DNA from: Candidatus Nitrosopelagicus sp.
GTDB taxonomy: Archaea; Thermoproteota; Nitrososphaeria; Nitrososphaerales; Nitrosopumilaceae
Direction of reading: 5' to 3'
NCBI GenBank assembly: GCA_028343215.1
Contig: JAOLYB010000003.1
Span: forward strand, 22,854-86,853
DNA: 64,000 nucleotides
In this document: in pieces, positions 38,345-48,453 of the stretch
Numbering within the stretch: the first letter of the stretch is position 1
How the letters are laid out: each line of letters starts with the position of its first letter
Notes under the pieces: generated by a model
The model's database searches: none
Seen by the model: the letters and a program-made list of their open reading frames with translations, nothing else
What the model was told of the DNA's origin: nothing
Program-made: the position numbers and the translations under genes

Positions 38345-38878
38345 TTATAGGAATGGTGGCATCCATTCTTTAAGAAATTCTTTGTGTTCCTTTTCTGTAT
38401 ATGATAGGGCGTGTAACGATACCTCTTTTGTTGGTGCAAAATCATAAACCTGGTATGTCTGAATAATATCTCCAAACAAATTTCTGAAAATATCGGTTTC
38501 TTCATCTGCAATTTCTACCGACGGGAATGATCTAATTGTAATCCAATCTAATCCTCCTTTTGTACTTCCTGAAAAAATTACAAATGGAGCATCTTTTAGA
38601 TATTTTTTCAAACTTTCTGTTCTTTTACGAAGTGATTGAGACACTTTGAATGTGATTAGGGTAGTTCTGATTATTCGCTTTGGTAGTTTTTTTGGGTCTA
38701 TTGTAATCGAATATCCTGTGATCACTCCTTCTTGAGATAGTTTTGAAATTCTTGATTCAATTTCCTCGGGGGCTACGTCGTGCCCAAAACCTCTTAAAAA
38801 ATCCCAAATTTCTGCGGAATCTTGTCTAGAGTCTTTTGATAAGGCTGAAATTATTAATTCATCAATCTCGTCTGTCAT
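38345..38878 (-). CDS. Lrp/AsnC-like transcriptional regulator
   Basis: wHTH SKLSQEGVITGYSITIDPKKLPKRIIRTTLITFKV, typical of Lrp/AsnC. Confidence 0.8.
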   Translation of the reverse strand: MTDEIDELIISALSKDSRQDSAEIWDFLRGFGHDVAPEEIESRISKLSQEGVITGYSITIDPKKLPKRIIRTTLITFKVSQSLRKRTESLKKYLKDAPFVIFSGSTKGGLDWITIRSFPSVEIADEETDIFRNLFGDIIQTYQVYDFAPTKEVSLHALSYTEKEHKEFLKEWMPPFL

Positions 38879-38974
38879 TAATCATACATGCTCGTCAGAA
38901 TATGTAAGGGTTTCAATAACTCACGCCTAAATTAGCACTATGAGTTTAAATAATTATTATTTTATGTTTAGTGA

Positions 38975-41278
38975 TTGTCCTATATTCTTGATGAAAGTAT
39001 TGGTTATCTAATTTTAATTGGTGTTGGAATTTTACTGGCATCTGTTGTATTGATTTTGGTTAAAGCTGAAACAAAATGGCTTGGAACCAAGAAAACTTTT
39101 GAATGGTTTTCGACTGCAGGTAGAACTGTAAAAACAGGATTAATCGTTACCTCTGTTGTATCTGCATGGACTTGGGCTGCAACTCTTCTTCAATCATCTA
39201 CTGTGGCATATCAATACGGGATAAGTGGTCCTTTTTGGTATGCAGCTGGTGCATCAATCCAGGTTGTATTATTTGCCATATTGGCAATTGAATTAAAACG
39301 AAAATCTCCTATGTCTCACACTTTTCCTGAAATGATAAATTCAAGATTTGGTAAATCCTCACATAAGGTATTTCTTAGTTTTGCATTTCTTACAAATATC
39401 ATAGTAACTGCAATGTTGGTTTTGGGTGGTGCGGCTGTTGTAAATGCACTAACTGGAATTAATGTCTACATTGCTGCATTTTTGATTCCTGTAGGTGTAA
39501 TTGCGTATACTTTGTTTGGTGGTCTAAAAGCAACATTTCTTGCAGAATATTTCAATACTGCATTCATCTTTGTGGTCGTTTTGATTTTCACATCTGCAAT
39601 ATATTTTGTCAATCCTGATATTGGTGGAATCTCTGGAATGTTTGAAAAATTATCTAACGCTGCTGCAATGTATCCTGTTGAAGGAAATGCAGCTGGTTCA
39701 TTTTTAACACTTGCTTCTGTTGGGGCATTAATTTTTGGAGTTATCAATATTGTGGGAAACTTTGGAACTGTTTTTGTTGATCAATCCTATTGGCAACGTG
39801 CAATTGCATCTCGTCCTCGTTCTGTAGTTCCTGGATTTTTAGTAGGGGGATTAGCGTGGTTTGCCATTCCTTTTGCACTTGCAACAACTTTGGGATTAGC
39901 TGCAGTTGCGGTGAATCTTGAATTAACTCCTCTTGAAATTAGCTCTGGATTGGTTGCTCCATTGGCAGCTGCACATCTTTTAGGCGACATCGGCGCAATT
40001 CTAATGCTTACTGTTTTATTCACTGCTGTAACTGCTGCAGGTTCTGCACAATTAATCTCTGTATCCTCTCTTGTAACTTATGATGTATTTCGAACATACA
40101 TCAAACCTTCATCCACCGGAAGGCAATTAATGAGAATTTCGAGATATGCTATACTTGGATTTGGACTTGGAATGGGTGCTTTGGCATCCATGTTATTCCA
40201 GTTTGGAGTAAGCTTGCAATACGTCTATCTTGCAATGGGCGTTTTGATAGGTTCTGCAGTTGCACCAATTTCACTTGCAATTTTATGGAAAGACACCAAT
40301 AGATATGCTGCAACAATCGCTTCGATAATCGGTCTTGGATGTGGAGTTACAGTTTGGCTTGGATATGCATATGCAACCTCTGGAGAAATTTCTCTTGCAT
40401 CTACTTCTAACATGTTTGCATTATTGGCAGGAAATCTTGCATCAATTTTGACCAGTCTTGTTATCACTGTAATCGGAAGTTTATTCCGACCTGAGAACTT
40501 TAATTTCTCTAAACTAAAACATGAAATTTTTGTAGTTGATGAGCAAATTAGAAAACGCCTAGAAAAAGAAACAAATGAAGAATCACTCAAAAATGCATCT
40601 AAATTTAGTATGAGGTATGGTTTGACTCTAACTTTGATTCTTGTCGTAGTATGGCCAATTCCATTATTTTTATCAAATTATGTTTTTACTGAAACTGTTT
40701 ACCATGTTTGGATATGGGTTGCCATATTGTGGGCTGCAACTGCTGGGTCTTTAGTTTGGGCTTTACCTATAATACAATCAAGATCTGGAATTGCCCATGT
40801 TTTGAAAAATATAGTCATTTCTTCAAAACCTAAAAAATCTGACAAATATGGTCATGATCTTTCTGGAAATGAAATTGCCCAAAAAATTCTTGTTGCTGTA
40901 GATGGCTCTGTCTCATCCATGCGGTCATTGAATTATGTAAATTATGTAATGAAGGAATCTTCTAACATCAAAGTTTACCTTGCACATATCATAGAGTGGA
41001 CTGATGATGACGAATCCATGGATGAAGAAATGACATTAAAGATGGAACAAGATGGACGAAAAATGCTTTTGGGAATTTTACTTCCAAGCAAGTTGAAAAA
41101 CTATGAAAGAATTGTCAAGCTAGGTGATCCTGCAAAAAAGATTTCCGAACTTGCAACTTCACTAAATGTTGATACAATTGTAATGGGTCGTAAGGGTCTA
41201 AGTGATACTGATTCTGATTTGGGACATGTCACTTCTAAGTTACTTACTCTAAGCTCAAAACCAATTGTGTTAGTCTAG
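38975..41278 (+). CDS. Sodium:solute symporter (DUR3-like, probable urea transporter) with C-terminal UspA domain
   Basis: SSS core (AWTWAATLLQSSTVAYQYGISGPFWYAAGA; FGVINIVGNFGTVFVDQSYWQRAIAS) followed by QKILVAVDGSVSSMRSLNYVNYVM...VDTIVMGRKGLS; TTG start. Confidence 0.9.
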   Translation: MSYILDESIGYLILIGVGILLASVVLILVKAETKWLGTKKTFEWFSTAGRTVKTGLIVTSVVSAWTWAATLLQSSTVAYQYGISGPFWYAAGASIQVVLFAILAIELKRKSPMSHTFPEMINSRFGKSSHKVFLSFAFLTNIIVTAMLVLGGAAVVNALTGINVYIAAFLIPVGVIAYTLFGGLKATFLAEYFNTAFIFVVVLIFTSAIYFVNPDIGGISGMFEKLSNAAAMYPVEGNAAGSFLTLASVGALIFGVINIVGNFGTVFVDQSYWQRAIASRPRSVVPGFLVGGLAWFAIPFALATTLGLAAVAVNLELTPLEISSGLVAPLAAAHLLGDIGAILMLTVLFTAVTAAGSAQLISVSSLVTYDVFRTYIKPSSTGRQLMRISRYAILGFGLGMGALASMLFQFGVSLQYVYLAMGVLIGSAVAPISLAILWKDTNRYAATIASIIGLGCGVTVWLGYAYATSGEISLASTSNMFALLAGNLASILTSLVITVIGSLFRPENFNFSKLKHEIFVVDEQIRKRLEKETNEESLKNASKFSMRYGLTLTLILVVVWPIPLFLSNYVFTETVYHVWIWVAILWAATAGSLVWALPIIQSRSGIAHVLKNIVISSKPKKSDKYGHDLSGNEIAQKILVAVDGSVSSMRSLNYVNYVMKESSNIKVYLAHIIEWTDDDESMDEEMTLKMEQDGRKMLLGILLPSKLKNYERIVKLGDPAKKISELATSLNVDTIVMGRKGLSDTDSDLGHVTSKLLTLSSKPIVLV

Positions 41279-41391
41279 TGGTTTGCATATAACAAACACA
41301 AAACTATTTTTTTATAAATAATAAATTTTAAGCCGACGTCGACTGTTAGAATATAACTGCCGCAGAACTTGAAATCTAAAGTGTCATATTC

Positions 41392-41408
41392 TCAATTCTT
41401 GGAATTGA
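41392..41408. promoter_or_regulatory. Inverted repeat TCAATTC-TTG-GAATTGA next to a TATA-like element, upstream of the second SSS transporter
   Basis: Perfect 7-bp arms immediately before gatatataac, ~28 bp upstream of ATG 41437. Confidence 0.55.
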
Positions 41409-41436
41409 TATATAACAAAAAGTTCTGAAAATATCT

Positions 41437-43482
41437 ATGAAAATTGGCTCTATGGCAATGCTATCGCTATTTCTTATGTCGATCGCATCAATGGGGTTAA
41501 TTCAAAGCGCAGAAGCCGCCGGTGCCATTGAAGGGGAATTCGTACTTGGAGAAGTATTAGACGAATCCGTCGGTTGGTTTATTGTTGTTGGTCTTGGAAT
41601 GGTCTTTGCCGGAATCATATCTGCCGAGATTAAGATTGAAGAAAAATACCTTGGAAACATGCAAAGTTCTGAAGGATTCAATACTGCAGGAAGAATCATT
41701 AAAACTGGTCTAACTGCGGCTGCAATCGTGTCAGCATGGACTTGGGCTGCCACACTACTTCAATCCTCAACTGTAGCGTATCTTTATGGTGTAAGTGGTC
41801 CTTTCTGGTATGCAGCAGGGGCATCAATTCAGGTACTTTTGTTCGGAATTCTAGCCATTGAACTAAAACGAAAGGCACCAAACGCACACACATTCTTAGA
41901 AATTATCAGAGCAAGATTCGGCCCTGGTACTCACAAAGTTTTCTTAGGTTTCGCATTAACATGTAACATGATTGTAACTGGTATGCTTCTACTTGGAGGT
42001 GCAGCCGTAGTTAACGGACTTACCGGTATGGACATTTCTCTAGCAGCATTCTTAATCCCAGTCGGTGTCATGATTTACACACTTGTAGGTGGTCTCAAGG
42101 CTACGTTTGTAGCGGATTACATGCACACGGTCATTATCTTTATAGTAATTCTAACATTCGTTGCGATGGTATTCTTCATCAGTCCAATCACGGGTGGTGT
42201 CGAAGGAATGTATAACAAACTGGTGGAGGCAGCTTCGCTTAATCCGGTGATATCACCAACCTTCGCTGAAGGCGGAGCAGTTGAAGGTGATCCAAGCACA
42301 TATGGTAACGCTATGGGTGCATACCTTACAATGGCTTCGGCAGGAGGCTTAATCTTTGGAGTTATCAATATTGTAGGAAACTTTGGAACAGTCTTTGTTG
42401 ACCAGGCTTACTGGCAACGTGCAATTGCTGCACAACCAAGTTCCACAGTAAAGGGTTTCTTACTTGGTGGAATGTGCTGGTTCGCAATTCCGTTTACACT
42501 TGCAACTACTATGGGACTGACGGCGGTGGCGATAGATGTCGAGCTATCTCCAGAGCAGGTGCAGCTCGGACTTGTAGTTCCAGCAGCAGCATCAGTGCTA
42601 ATGGGTGAGATAGGTGCTATCATGGTACTAGTCATGCTATTCATGGCTGTGACTTCGGCAGGATCTGCAGAACTAATCGCAGTATCTTCGTTGATTACAT
42701 ATGATGTATACCGTACTTACAAGAATCCACAGGCTACAGGCAAACAGCTGTTGAAGGTGAGTCGTGGTGTTATAGTTGCGTTTGGACTTGGAATGGGTGC
42801 GCTTGCGGTCGTACTGTTAGGAATGGGACTTAGTTTAGGATTTGTATACTTAGCAATGGGAATATTGATTGGCTCTGCTGTCATCCCGATTGCGTTAACG
42901 ATTATTTGGAATAGAACAACTCGTGCCGGTGCGGTAGCGGGCGCACTAATAGGTGTCTGTCTATCACTAACCACTTGGACAAGTGTTGCAGCCTCTGAGG
43001 CCAATGGAGTCATAGATATAGCATCACTTGGCGGTGCATTCCCAATGCTTTATGGAAATGTAGTTGCGATATTATCATCAGGATTAATCTGTATAGTCAT
43101 CAGTTTGGCTCAGAACAAGAAATACGATTGGAAAGAATTGGACCAACACATGTCCCTTGTCACTGACGACATGGAACAACACGAAATCACTGCTACCGAA
43201 GTTGCAAAGCGTGAACAAGACGAAGAACAACTAAAGAAAGCCTTCAAGTTCAGTGTTAGAGGTGGAGGCTTGCTCACTTTGGTAGTTATCATATTCTGGC
43301 CAATGCCATTATACTTCTCAGGATACGTCTTCGACTTTGGATTCTACGGACTATGGGTAGGAATCGCAATCGCTTGGGTCAGCGCTGCAGCCGCAATCAT
43401 CATATTCATGCCGATTGTGGAAGCACGGAAAGGCTTCGCGGAAGTGTTCTCAGGCAAGAAACACGCCACTTCCACAAAATAA
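41437..43482 (+). CDS. Sodium:solute symporter (DUR3-like, probable urea transporter), paralog with N-terminal signal-like segment
   Basis: Same SSS core motifs as the upstream paralog; N-terminal MKIGSMAMLSLFLMSIASMGLIQSAEAAGA; no UspA domain. Confidence 0.92.
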   Translation: MKIGSMAMLSLFLMSIASMGLIQSAEAAGAIEGEFVLGEVLDESVGWFIVVGLGMVFAGIISAEIKIEEKYLGNMQSSEGFNTAGRIIKTGLTAAAIVSAWTWAATLLQSSTVAYLYGVSGPFWYAAGASIQVLLFGILAIELKRKAPNAHTFLEIIRARFGPGTHKVFLGFALTCNMIVTGMLLLGGAAVVNGLTGMDISLAAFLIPVGVMIYTLVGGLKATFVADYMHTVIIFIVILTFVAMVFFISPITGGVEGMYNKLVEAASLNPVISPTFAEGGAVEGDPSTYGNAMGAYLTMASAGGLIFGVINIVGNFGTVFVDQAYWQRAIAAQPSSTVKGFLLGGMCWFAIPFTLATTMGLTAVAIDVELSPEQVQLGLVVPAAASVLMGEIGAIMVLVMLFMAVTSAGSAELIAVSSLITYDVYRTYKNPQATGKQLLKVSRGVIVAFGLGMGALAVVLLGMGLSLGFVYLAMGILIGSAVIPIALTIIWNRTTRAGAVAGALIGVCLSLTTWTSVAASEANGVIDIASLGGAFPMLYGNVVAILSSGLICIVISLAQNKKYDWKELDQHMSLVTDDMEQHEITATEVAKREQDEEQLKKAFKFSVRGGGLLTLVVIIFWPMPLYFSGYVFDFGFYGLWVGIAIAWVSAAAAIIIFMPIVEARKGFAEVFSGKKHATSTK

Positions 43483-43579
43483 CCTCCTCCCCCTTTTACC
43501 ATTTTAATTATGTATTCAACAAATTACTACTTGGATTTCCATCCAAAATTCTTTTTAATGCTAGGATTGATGCTTTAAC

Positions 43580-44074
43580 ATGACGTCTTGTACAGGTTGT
43601 GGGATCGTACTTGGTATGAAAAAGTACAAGTTCAATAAATTTTGGAGAGTACCTGGAAGTTTCTGTAAACCATGTATGCTAAAAGTTGGTCAAGATTGGG
43701 AAAAAAATGGCAAAGTAACAATACCACAAAAACCATGTGATTTGTGTCAAACTGAATTCTTCTTCTTACAAACTGCGTGGCAAGGAAAAAAGCAAAAGCA
43801 CTTTTGTGATGTTTGTCATAAAGTAGCTGCAAGTGGTGTATTACCAGACAAAAGTCGTGGTGATATGAAACAAAAACTTCCAATCCCGATGCTCATTATT
43901 GGTGCTTTGGGTGGCTTAATGATGATTCTTGGAATGGTCTTTACATTAACTGGAACTTCGTCTGGTGAGATGAGTATTGTCAATATTCTATTTGGTGCAT
44001 TTACAACCGCTGCCGGATTTATGTTAGTACGAAGAACGATTAACAATAGAAAGATGTTGTTAGGTAATATCTAG
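43580..44074 (+). CDS. Zinc-finger membrane protein, hypothetical
   Basis: CxxC pairs (CTGC, CKPC, CDLC, CDVC) followed by two TM helices. Confidence 0.7.
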   Translation: MTSCTGCGIVLGMKKYKFNKFWRVPGSFCKPCMLKVGQDWEKNGKVTIPQKPCDLCQTEFFFLQTAWQGKKQKHFCDVCHKVAASGVLPDKSRGDMKQKLPIPMLIIGALGGLMMILGMVFTLTGTSSGEMSIVNILFGAFTTAAGFMLVRRTINNRKMLLGNI

Positions 44075-46203
44075 AATAAACTATACAAACGTCCTAGTGA
44101 TACTTCTGTAGCAGGATCAACTGTAGCGATTTCACCATCAACTTTTACCTCATATGTTTCTGGGTCTATCTCTATTTTTGGTGTAGCATCATTATGCACC
44201 ATATCTTTTTTTCCAATGTTTCTACAATTTTTCACAGGAAGTAATTTTTTCTCAATTTTCATTTTTTCTTCCAAGCCGTTATCAAGTGCAAGTTGTGATG
44301 TGAATGTGACTGATGTAGTTTTCTTTGCTTTTCCCAATGCTCCAAACATTGGTCTGTAGTAAACTGGCTCTGTAGTTGGGATTGATGCGTTAGGGTCGCC
44401 CATCAACGCATATGCGATGAATCCTCCCTTTATGATCATTTTTGGTTTGATTCCAAAAAACTGTGGCATCCATACAACAATATCTGCAATTTTTCCTGGT
44501 TCTATTGAACCCACGTAGTCTGATATTCCATGTGTAATTGCAGGGTTGATGGTAATTTTTGAAATATATCTTTTGATTCTAAAGTTGTCATTATCTTCAC
44601 TATCTTCTGCTAGTGGTCCTTTCATCTTTCTCATTTTATCTGCTGTTTGCCAATTTCTTGTTGTAACCTCTCCTACTCTTCCCATTGCTTGACTATCTGA
44701 AGACATCATGCTAAGTGCTCCCACATCATGTAGAATGTCTTCTGCGGCAATCGTCTCGGCTCGAATCCTTGATTCTGCAAATGAGATATCTTCTGGAACT
44801 GATGGGTTCAAATGATGACACACCATCATCATGTCTAGATGTTCTTCTAGTGTATTGGTAGTAAAAGGTCTTGTAGGATTAGTCGATGACGGCAAAATAT
44901 TTGGTTCTGATGCTATTTTCATAATGTCTGGGGCATGACCTCCTCCTGCTCCTTCTGTATGGTATGTGTGGATTACTCTTCCATTAATTGCAGCAATAGT
45001 ATCATCCACATAGCCACATTCGTTTAGTGTATCGGTATGTATTGCAACTTGAGTGTCTGTTTTATCTGCAACATTTAGTGCAGAATTAATTGTAGCCGGA
45101 GTTGTTCCCCAGTCCTCATGCAGTTTTAATCCACATGCTCCTGCCTTGATTTGCTCCATCAACGATTCTTCTTTAGAATCATTTCCTTTACACAAAAATC
45201 CAAAATTCATTGGAAATTCTTCTACCGCTTCTATCATTTTATGAATATTAAATTCTCCTGGTGTACATGTTGTTGCATTTGTACCATCTGCAGGTCCTGT
45301 TCCTCCTCCAATCATTGTGGTTGTTCCATTACAAATTGCATCTATTGCTTGTTGAGGTGAGATAAAGTGAATATGACTATCAATTGTACCTGGCGTACAA
45401 ATTGTATGTTCTCCTGAAATTATCTCTGTATTGGATGACACGATGATGTCTACATCATCCATGACGTTTGGATTACCTGCATTTCCAACACCTAAAATTT
45501 TTCCATCTTTAATTCCAATATCTGCTTTGATTATTCCTAATTTTGGATCAATAATCATTGCATTGGTAATCACTAAATCTGCAGATTCATCTCGTAATAC
45601 TCCACTTGCTTGACCAAGACCATCTCTTGCACTTTTTCCGCCACCAAAAACTAACTCATCCCCATACTTGATCAAATCTTTTTCAATCTCTATCACTAAA
45701 TCTGTATCTGCTAGTCTGACCCTATCGCCTTTGGTTGGCCCAAATAATTCTACATATCTGCTACGTGGAATTTCTAATGAAGTTGATTCATTTTCTATAT
45801 TTTCTAAAACACTTTTGAAACCTTTTTCATGAATATTTTTTACCGCCTCTTCTCGTTTTGATTCTAATTCGCCACTTACTAATCCGCTAAACCCAAAAAT
45901 TGTTTTAGTTCCTCCAAATTCTACAACCTCGACATGTTTTGATTCTCCTGGTTCAAATCTAATTGATGTACCTGATGATATGTTTAGATGATATCCTAGT
46001 GCTTTTTCTCTATCAAACTCTAATGCCTTATTTGCTTCTGCAAAATGTGTATGAGAACCAACTTGGATTGGTCTATCACCTGTGTTTGAAACATTTAGTT
46101 TGAATGTTTTTTTGGATTCATTGGCAATTATGTTGCCCTCTGCAGGCATGTATTCTCCTATATGAGGTGTTTTGGAACGCCATCTGGAAATCATATCTAT
46201 CAC
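44071..46203 (-). CDS. ureC: Urease beta-alpha fusion (UreB-UreC)
   Basis: N-terminal UreB ([43 protein letters not shown]...[18 protein letters not shown]) continuous with UreC ([59 protein letters not shown]). Confidence 0.96.
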   Translation of the reverse strand: MIDMISRWRSKTPHIGEYMPAEGNIIANESKKTFKLNVSNTGDRPIQVGSHTHFAEANKALEFDREKALGYHLNISSGTSIRFEPGESKHVEVVEFGGTKTIFGFSGLVSGELESKREEAVKNIHEKGFKSVLENIENESTSLEIPRSRYVELFGPTKGDRVRLADTDLVIEIEKDLIKYGDELVFGGGKSARDGLGQASGVLRDESADLVITNAMIIDPKLGIIKADIGIKDGKILGVGNAGNPNVMDDVDIIVSSNTEIISGEHTICTPGTIDSHIHFISPQQAIDAICNGTTTMIGGGTGPADGTNATTCTPGEFNIHKMIEAVEEFPMNFGFLCKGNDSKEESLMEQIKAGACGLKLHEDWGTTPATINSALNVADKTDTQVAIHTDTLNECGYVDDTIAAINGRVIHTYHTEGAGGGHAPDIMKIASEPNILPSSTNPTRPFTTNTLEEHLDMMMVCHHLNPSVPEDISFAESRIRAETIAAEDILHDVGALSMMSSDSQAMGRVGEVTTRNWQTADKMRKMKGPLAEDSEDNDNFRIKRYISKITINPAITHGISDYVGSIEPGKIADIVVWMPQFFGIKPKMIIKGGFIAYALMGDPNASIPTTEPVYYRPMFGALGKAKKTTSVTFTSQLALDNGLEEKMKIEKKLLPVKNCRNIGKKDMVHNDATPKIEIDPETYEVKVDGEIATVDPATEVSLGRLYSLF

Positions 46204-46502
46204 ACTATGGGGTCGTGAATCGTCACGAGTTTTGTTCCGTCATTAAATGTGGCTTCCACTTGAATTGTATGAATGATATCTATGACTCCTGGCAGTACGT
46301 CATCTTTTTTTAATACATTTTTCCCAGAACTCATTAATTCTGAAACCGATTTCCCATCTCTAGCTCCTTCTAAAATGTGGTCTGCAATTACGGCAATCGA
46401 TTCTGGATGATTTAATTTCAATCCCCTTTCTTTTCTTCTTAATGCAACCTGTGCTGCGGTAAAAATTTGTAATTTATCAATCTCTCTAGGTGTTAAAAAC
46501 AT
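46200..46502 (-). CDS. ureA: Urease gamma subunit
   Basis: [53 protein letters not shown]. Confidence 0.97.
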   Translation of the reverse strand: MFLTPREIDKLQIFTAAQVALRRKERGLKLNHPESIAVIADHILEGARDGKSVSELMSSGKNVLKKDDVLPGVIDIIHTIQVEATFNDGTKLVTIHDPIV

Positions 46503-46587
46503 GAATAAATCTGCTTTTTCACATATTTAACGATTAGAAACCTATTTTCCATTTATGTTTAAAACACAGTAATTAGCACTATTTTCA

Positions 46588-47094
46588 ATGCTCCTCGTTG
46601 ATTCAATTTTAGGTAATTCATATCATGGGAATAATCTTAAAGAAAAAATAGATTTTGCAAAAGAAAATAACACTTTGAAAAGATTATTTTTGTCAAGAAC
46701 ACAAATGGAAAAATCACATTTACGTGCTGAAACTGAAGATGGTTTAGAAATTGGATTATCATTAGAACATGGAACTGTTTTACGAAATGGTGATGTTTTG
46801 GAAATTAATTCACAATTGATAATAATTCATCAATTACCTGAAAAAGTAATACGTGTGATGATAAATGAAAATGAATGGTCTCCAAACCTACTTGTTCAAC
46901 TTGGTCATATCATAGGAAATCGACATCGTCCATTATCTATTACATCTGATGGCTGCATAATGTTTCCAATTCATGATGAAACAGAAGTTGAGTTATTCGA
47001 AAAACTATTTTCTGATATAATTGATCATCTTTCGTTAGTTGTTGAAGATCAAATATTTGTCCCAAATAATGGAATGAATGTTCATGAACACTGA
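46588..47094 (+). CDS. ureE: Urease accessory protein UreE
   Basis: 168 aa between ureA and ureF; LGHIIGNRHRPLSI matches UreE core. Confidence 0.9.
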   Translation: MLLVDSILGNSYHGNNLKEKIDFAKENNTLKRLFLSRTQMEKSHLRAETEDGLEIGLSLEHGTVLRNGDVLEINSQLIIIHQLPEKVIRVMINENEWSPNLLVQLGHIIGNRHRPLSITSDGCIMFPIHDETEVELFEKLFSDIIDHLSLVVEDQIFVPNNGMNVHEH

Positions 47095-47776
47095 TTCATC
47101 AGATCTAACTCTAATGCAATTATCTGATTCTTTTTTTCCTTCCGGTCTATACACAATGTCAAATGGACTAGAAACAATTTTTGATGAAAAACGTGCATCA
47201 TCTCAAAGTGACATCTTTGATTTTCTTGAAGTAACCTTAGAGCAACAATTAGGTCCTGCTGACTCTGTAGCTTTATCTGCTGCATATGATTGTGCAAAAA
47301 ATAATGATATTTTGGGAATCATTGAATGTGACGATACTCTATGTTCTATGAAGTTAATTCAAGAATCCCGTGCAGCATCATCTAGAGCAGGTTCGCAAAT
47401 GCTCAAATGCATCTCTGCCATATCGCCCAACAATCTTCTTGAAAGTTATACTGAGAAAATTAATGAAAATGAGTCTCCTGGAATGCATCCTGTAGTTACA
47501 GGTGTGTGTAGTTTTGTGATGGGGGTCAAAAAAGAACAAGCTTCACAAATGATGATGTATGGTTTTTGTGTTAGTGTTACAGGCGCTGCATTGAGATTGG
47601 GAATCATTGATCATATACAAAGCCAAAAAATTCTACATGAAATAAAACCAAAAATAAAACAAATTTTAAAAAAATTTTCAACCACAAAAATTAACGATTG
47701 TTGGCAATTTTCTCCAAACTATGACCTTATACAAATGACTCATGAAAACAAATTTTCTAAAATGTTTATTACATAA
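47078..47776 (+). CDS. ureF: Urease accessory protein UreF
   Basis: LMQLSDSFFPSGLYTMSNGLETIF...ESRAASSRAGSQMLK; start may be internal. Confidence 0.92.
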   Translation: MFMNTDSSDLTLMQLSDSFFPSGLYTMSNGLETIFDEKRASSQSDIFDFLEVTLEQQLGPADSVALSAAYDCAKNNDILGIIECDDTLCSMKLIQESRAASSRAGSQMLKCISAISPNNLLESYTEKINENESPGMHPVVTGVCSFVMGVKKEQASQMMMYGFCVSVTGAALRLGIIDHIQSQKILHEIKPKIKQILKKFSTTKINDCWQFSPNYDLIQMTHENKFSKMFIT

Positions 47777-47793
47777 ACATATTTTTTTTTGTT

Positions 47794-48453
47794 ATGACTA
47801 GAATTCTTCGTGTAGGTATTGGAGGTCCTGTAGGTGCTGGTAAAAGTATGTTAATTGAAAGAGTTGTTCCATTTCTTGCAAAAAAAAATTATCGTGTATG
47901 TATAATCTCAAATGATGTAATATCAAAAGAGGATGCTGATAGAATACGAAAAAACCTGGCGACTAAACAGGGATTAGTTCCTGAAAATATGGTTATTGGT
48001 CTTGCAACTGGTGGATGTCCTCACACGGCTGTAAGAGAAGATCCTTCTATCAATCTTGCAGTAATTGAAGAAATTGAAACAAAATATGATGATTTGGATT
48101 TGATAATAATTGAAAGCGGTGGTGATAATGTCACTACGACATTTAGTCCTGCACTTGCAGATTATACAATTTACATTGTCGATGTATCTGGAGGTGACAA
48201 ATATCCTCGAAAAGGTGGACTTGGAATTGAAACAAGTGATCTTTTAGTAATTAACAAAATTGATCTTGCACCAACTATTGGCGCTGACCTAAACGTAATG
48301 GAACGTGATGCAAAGATTGTCAGAAAAAATAAACCGTATGTCTTGGTAAATTGTAAAACAGATCAAGGGGTTGAACAGGTAGCACAGCACATAATCCATG
48401 ATGTCTTATTTGATGAACCTCCAAAAAACATGCTCACTCAGGTGAAACCATGA
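47794..48453 (+). CDS. ureG: Urease accessory GTPase UreG
   Basis: RVGIGGPVGAGKSMLIERV, ATGGCPHTAVREDPS, IESGGDNVTTTFSPAL, NKIDLAPTIGADL. Confidence 0.97.
   Translation: MTRILRVGIGGPVGAGKSMLIERVVPFLAKKNYRVCIISNDVISKEDADRIRKNLATKQGLVPENMVIGLATGGCPHTAVREDPSINLAVIEEIETKYDDLDLIIIESGGDNVTTTFSPALADYTIYIVDVSGGDKYPRKGGLGIETSDLLVINKIDLAPTIGADLNVMERDAKIVRKNKPYVLVNCKTDQGVEQVAQHIIHDVLFDEPPKNMLTQVKP

Noticed and set aside
39466-40590. Minus-strand ORFs inside the SSS transporter genes (39466-39747, 39787-40023, 40225-40590; similarly 41502-43292)
   Set aside because: Antisense to clearly coding membrane-protein genes with no independent start signals or family match.
41330-41345. CGACGTCG palindrome considered as a restriction/methylation or mobile-element end
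   Set aside because: Single isolated palindrome with no flanking duplication or transposase.
45053-45613. + strand ORFs within the urease gene
   Set aside because: Antisense to catalytic UreC motifs; unlikely to be coding.
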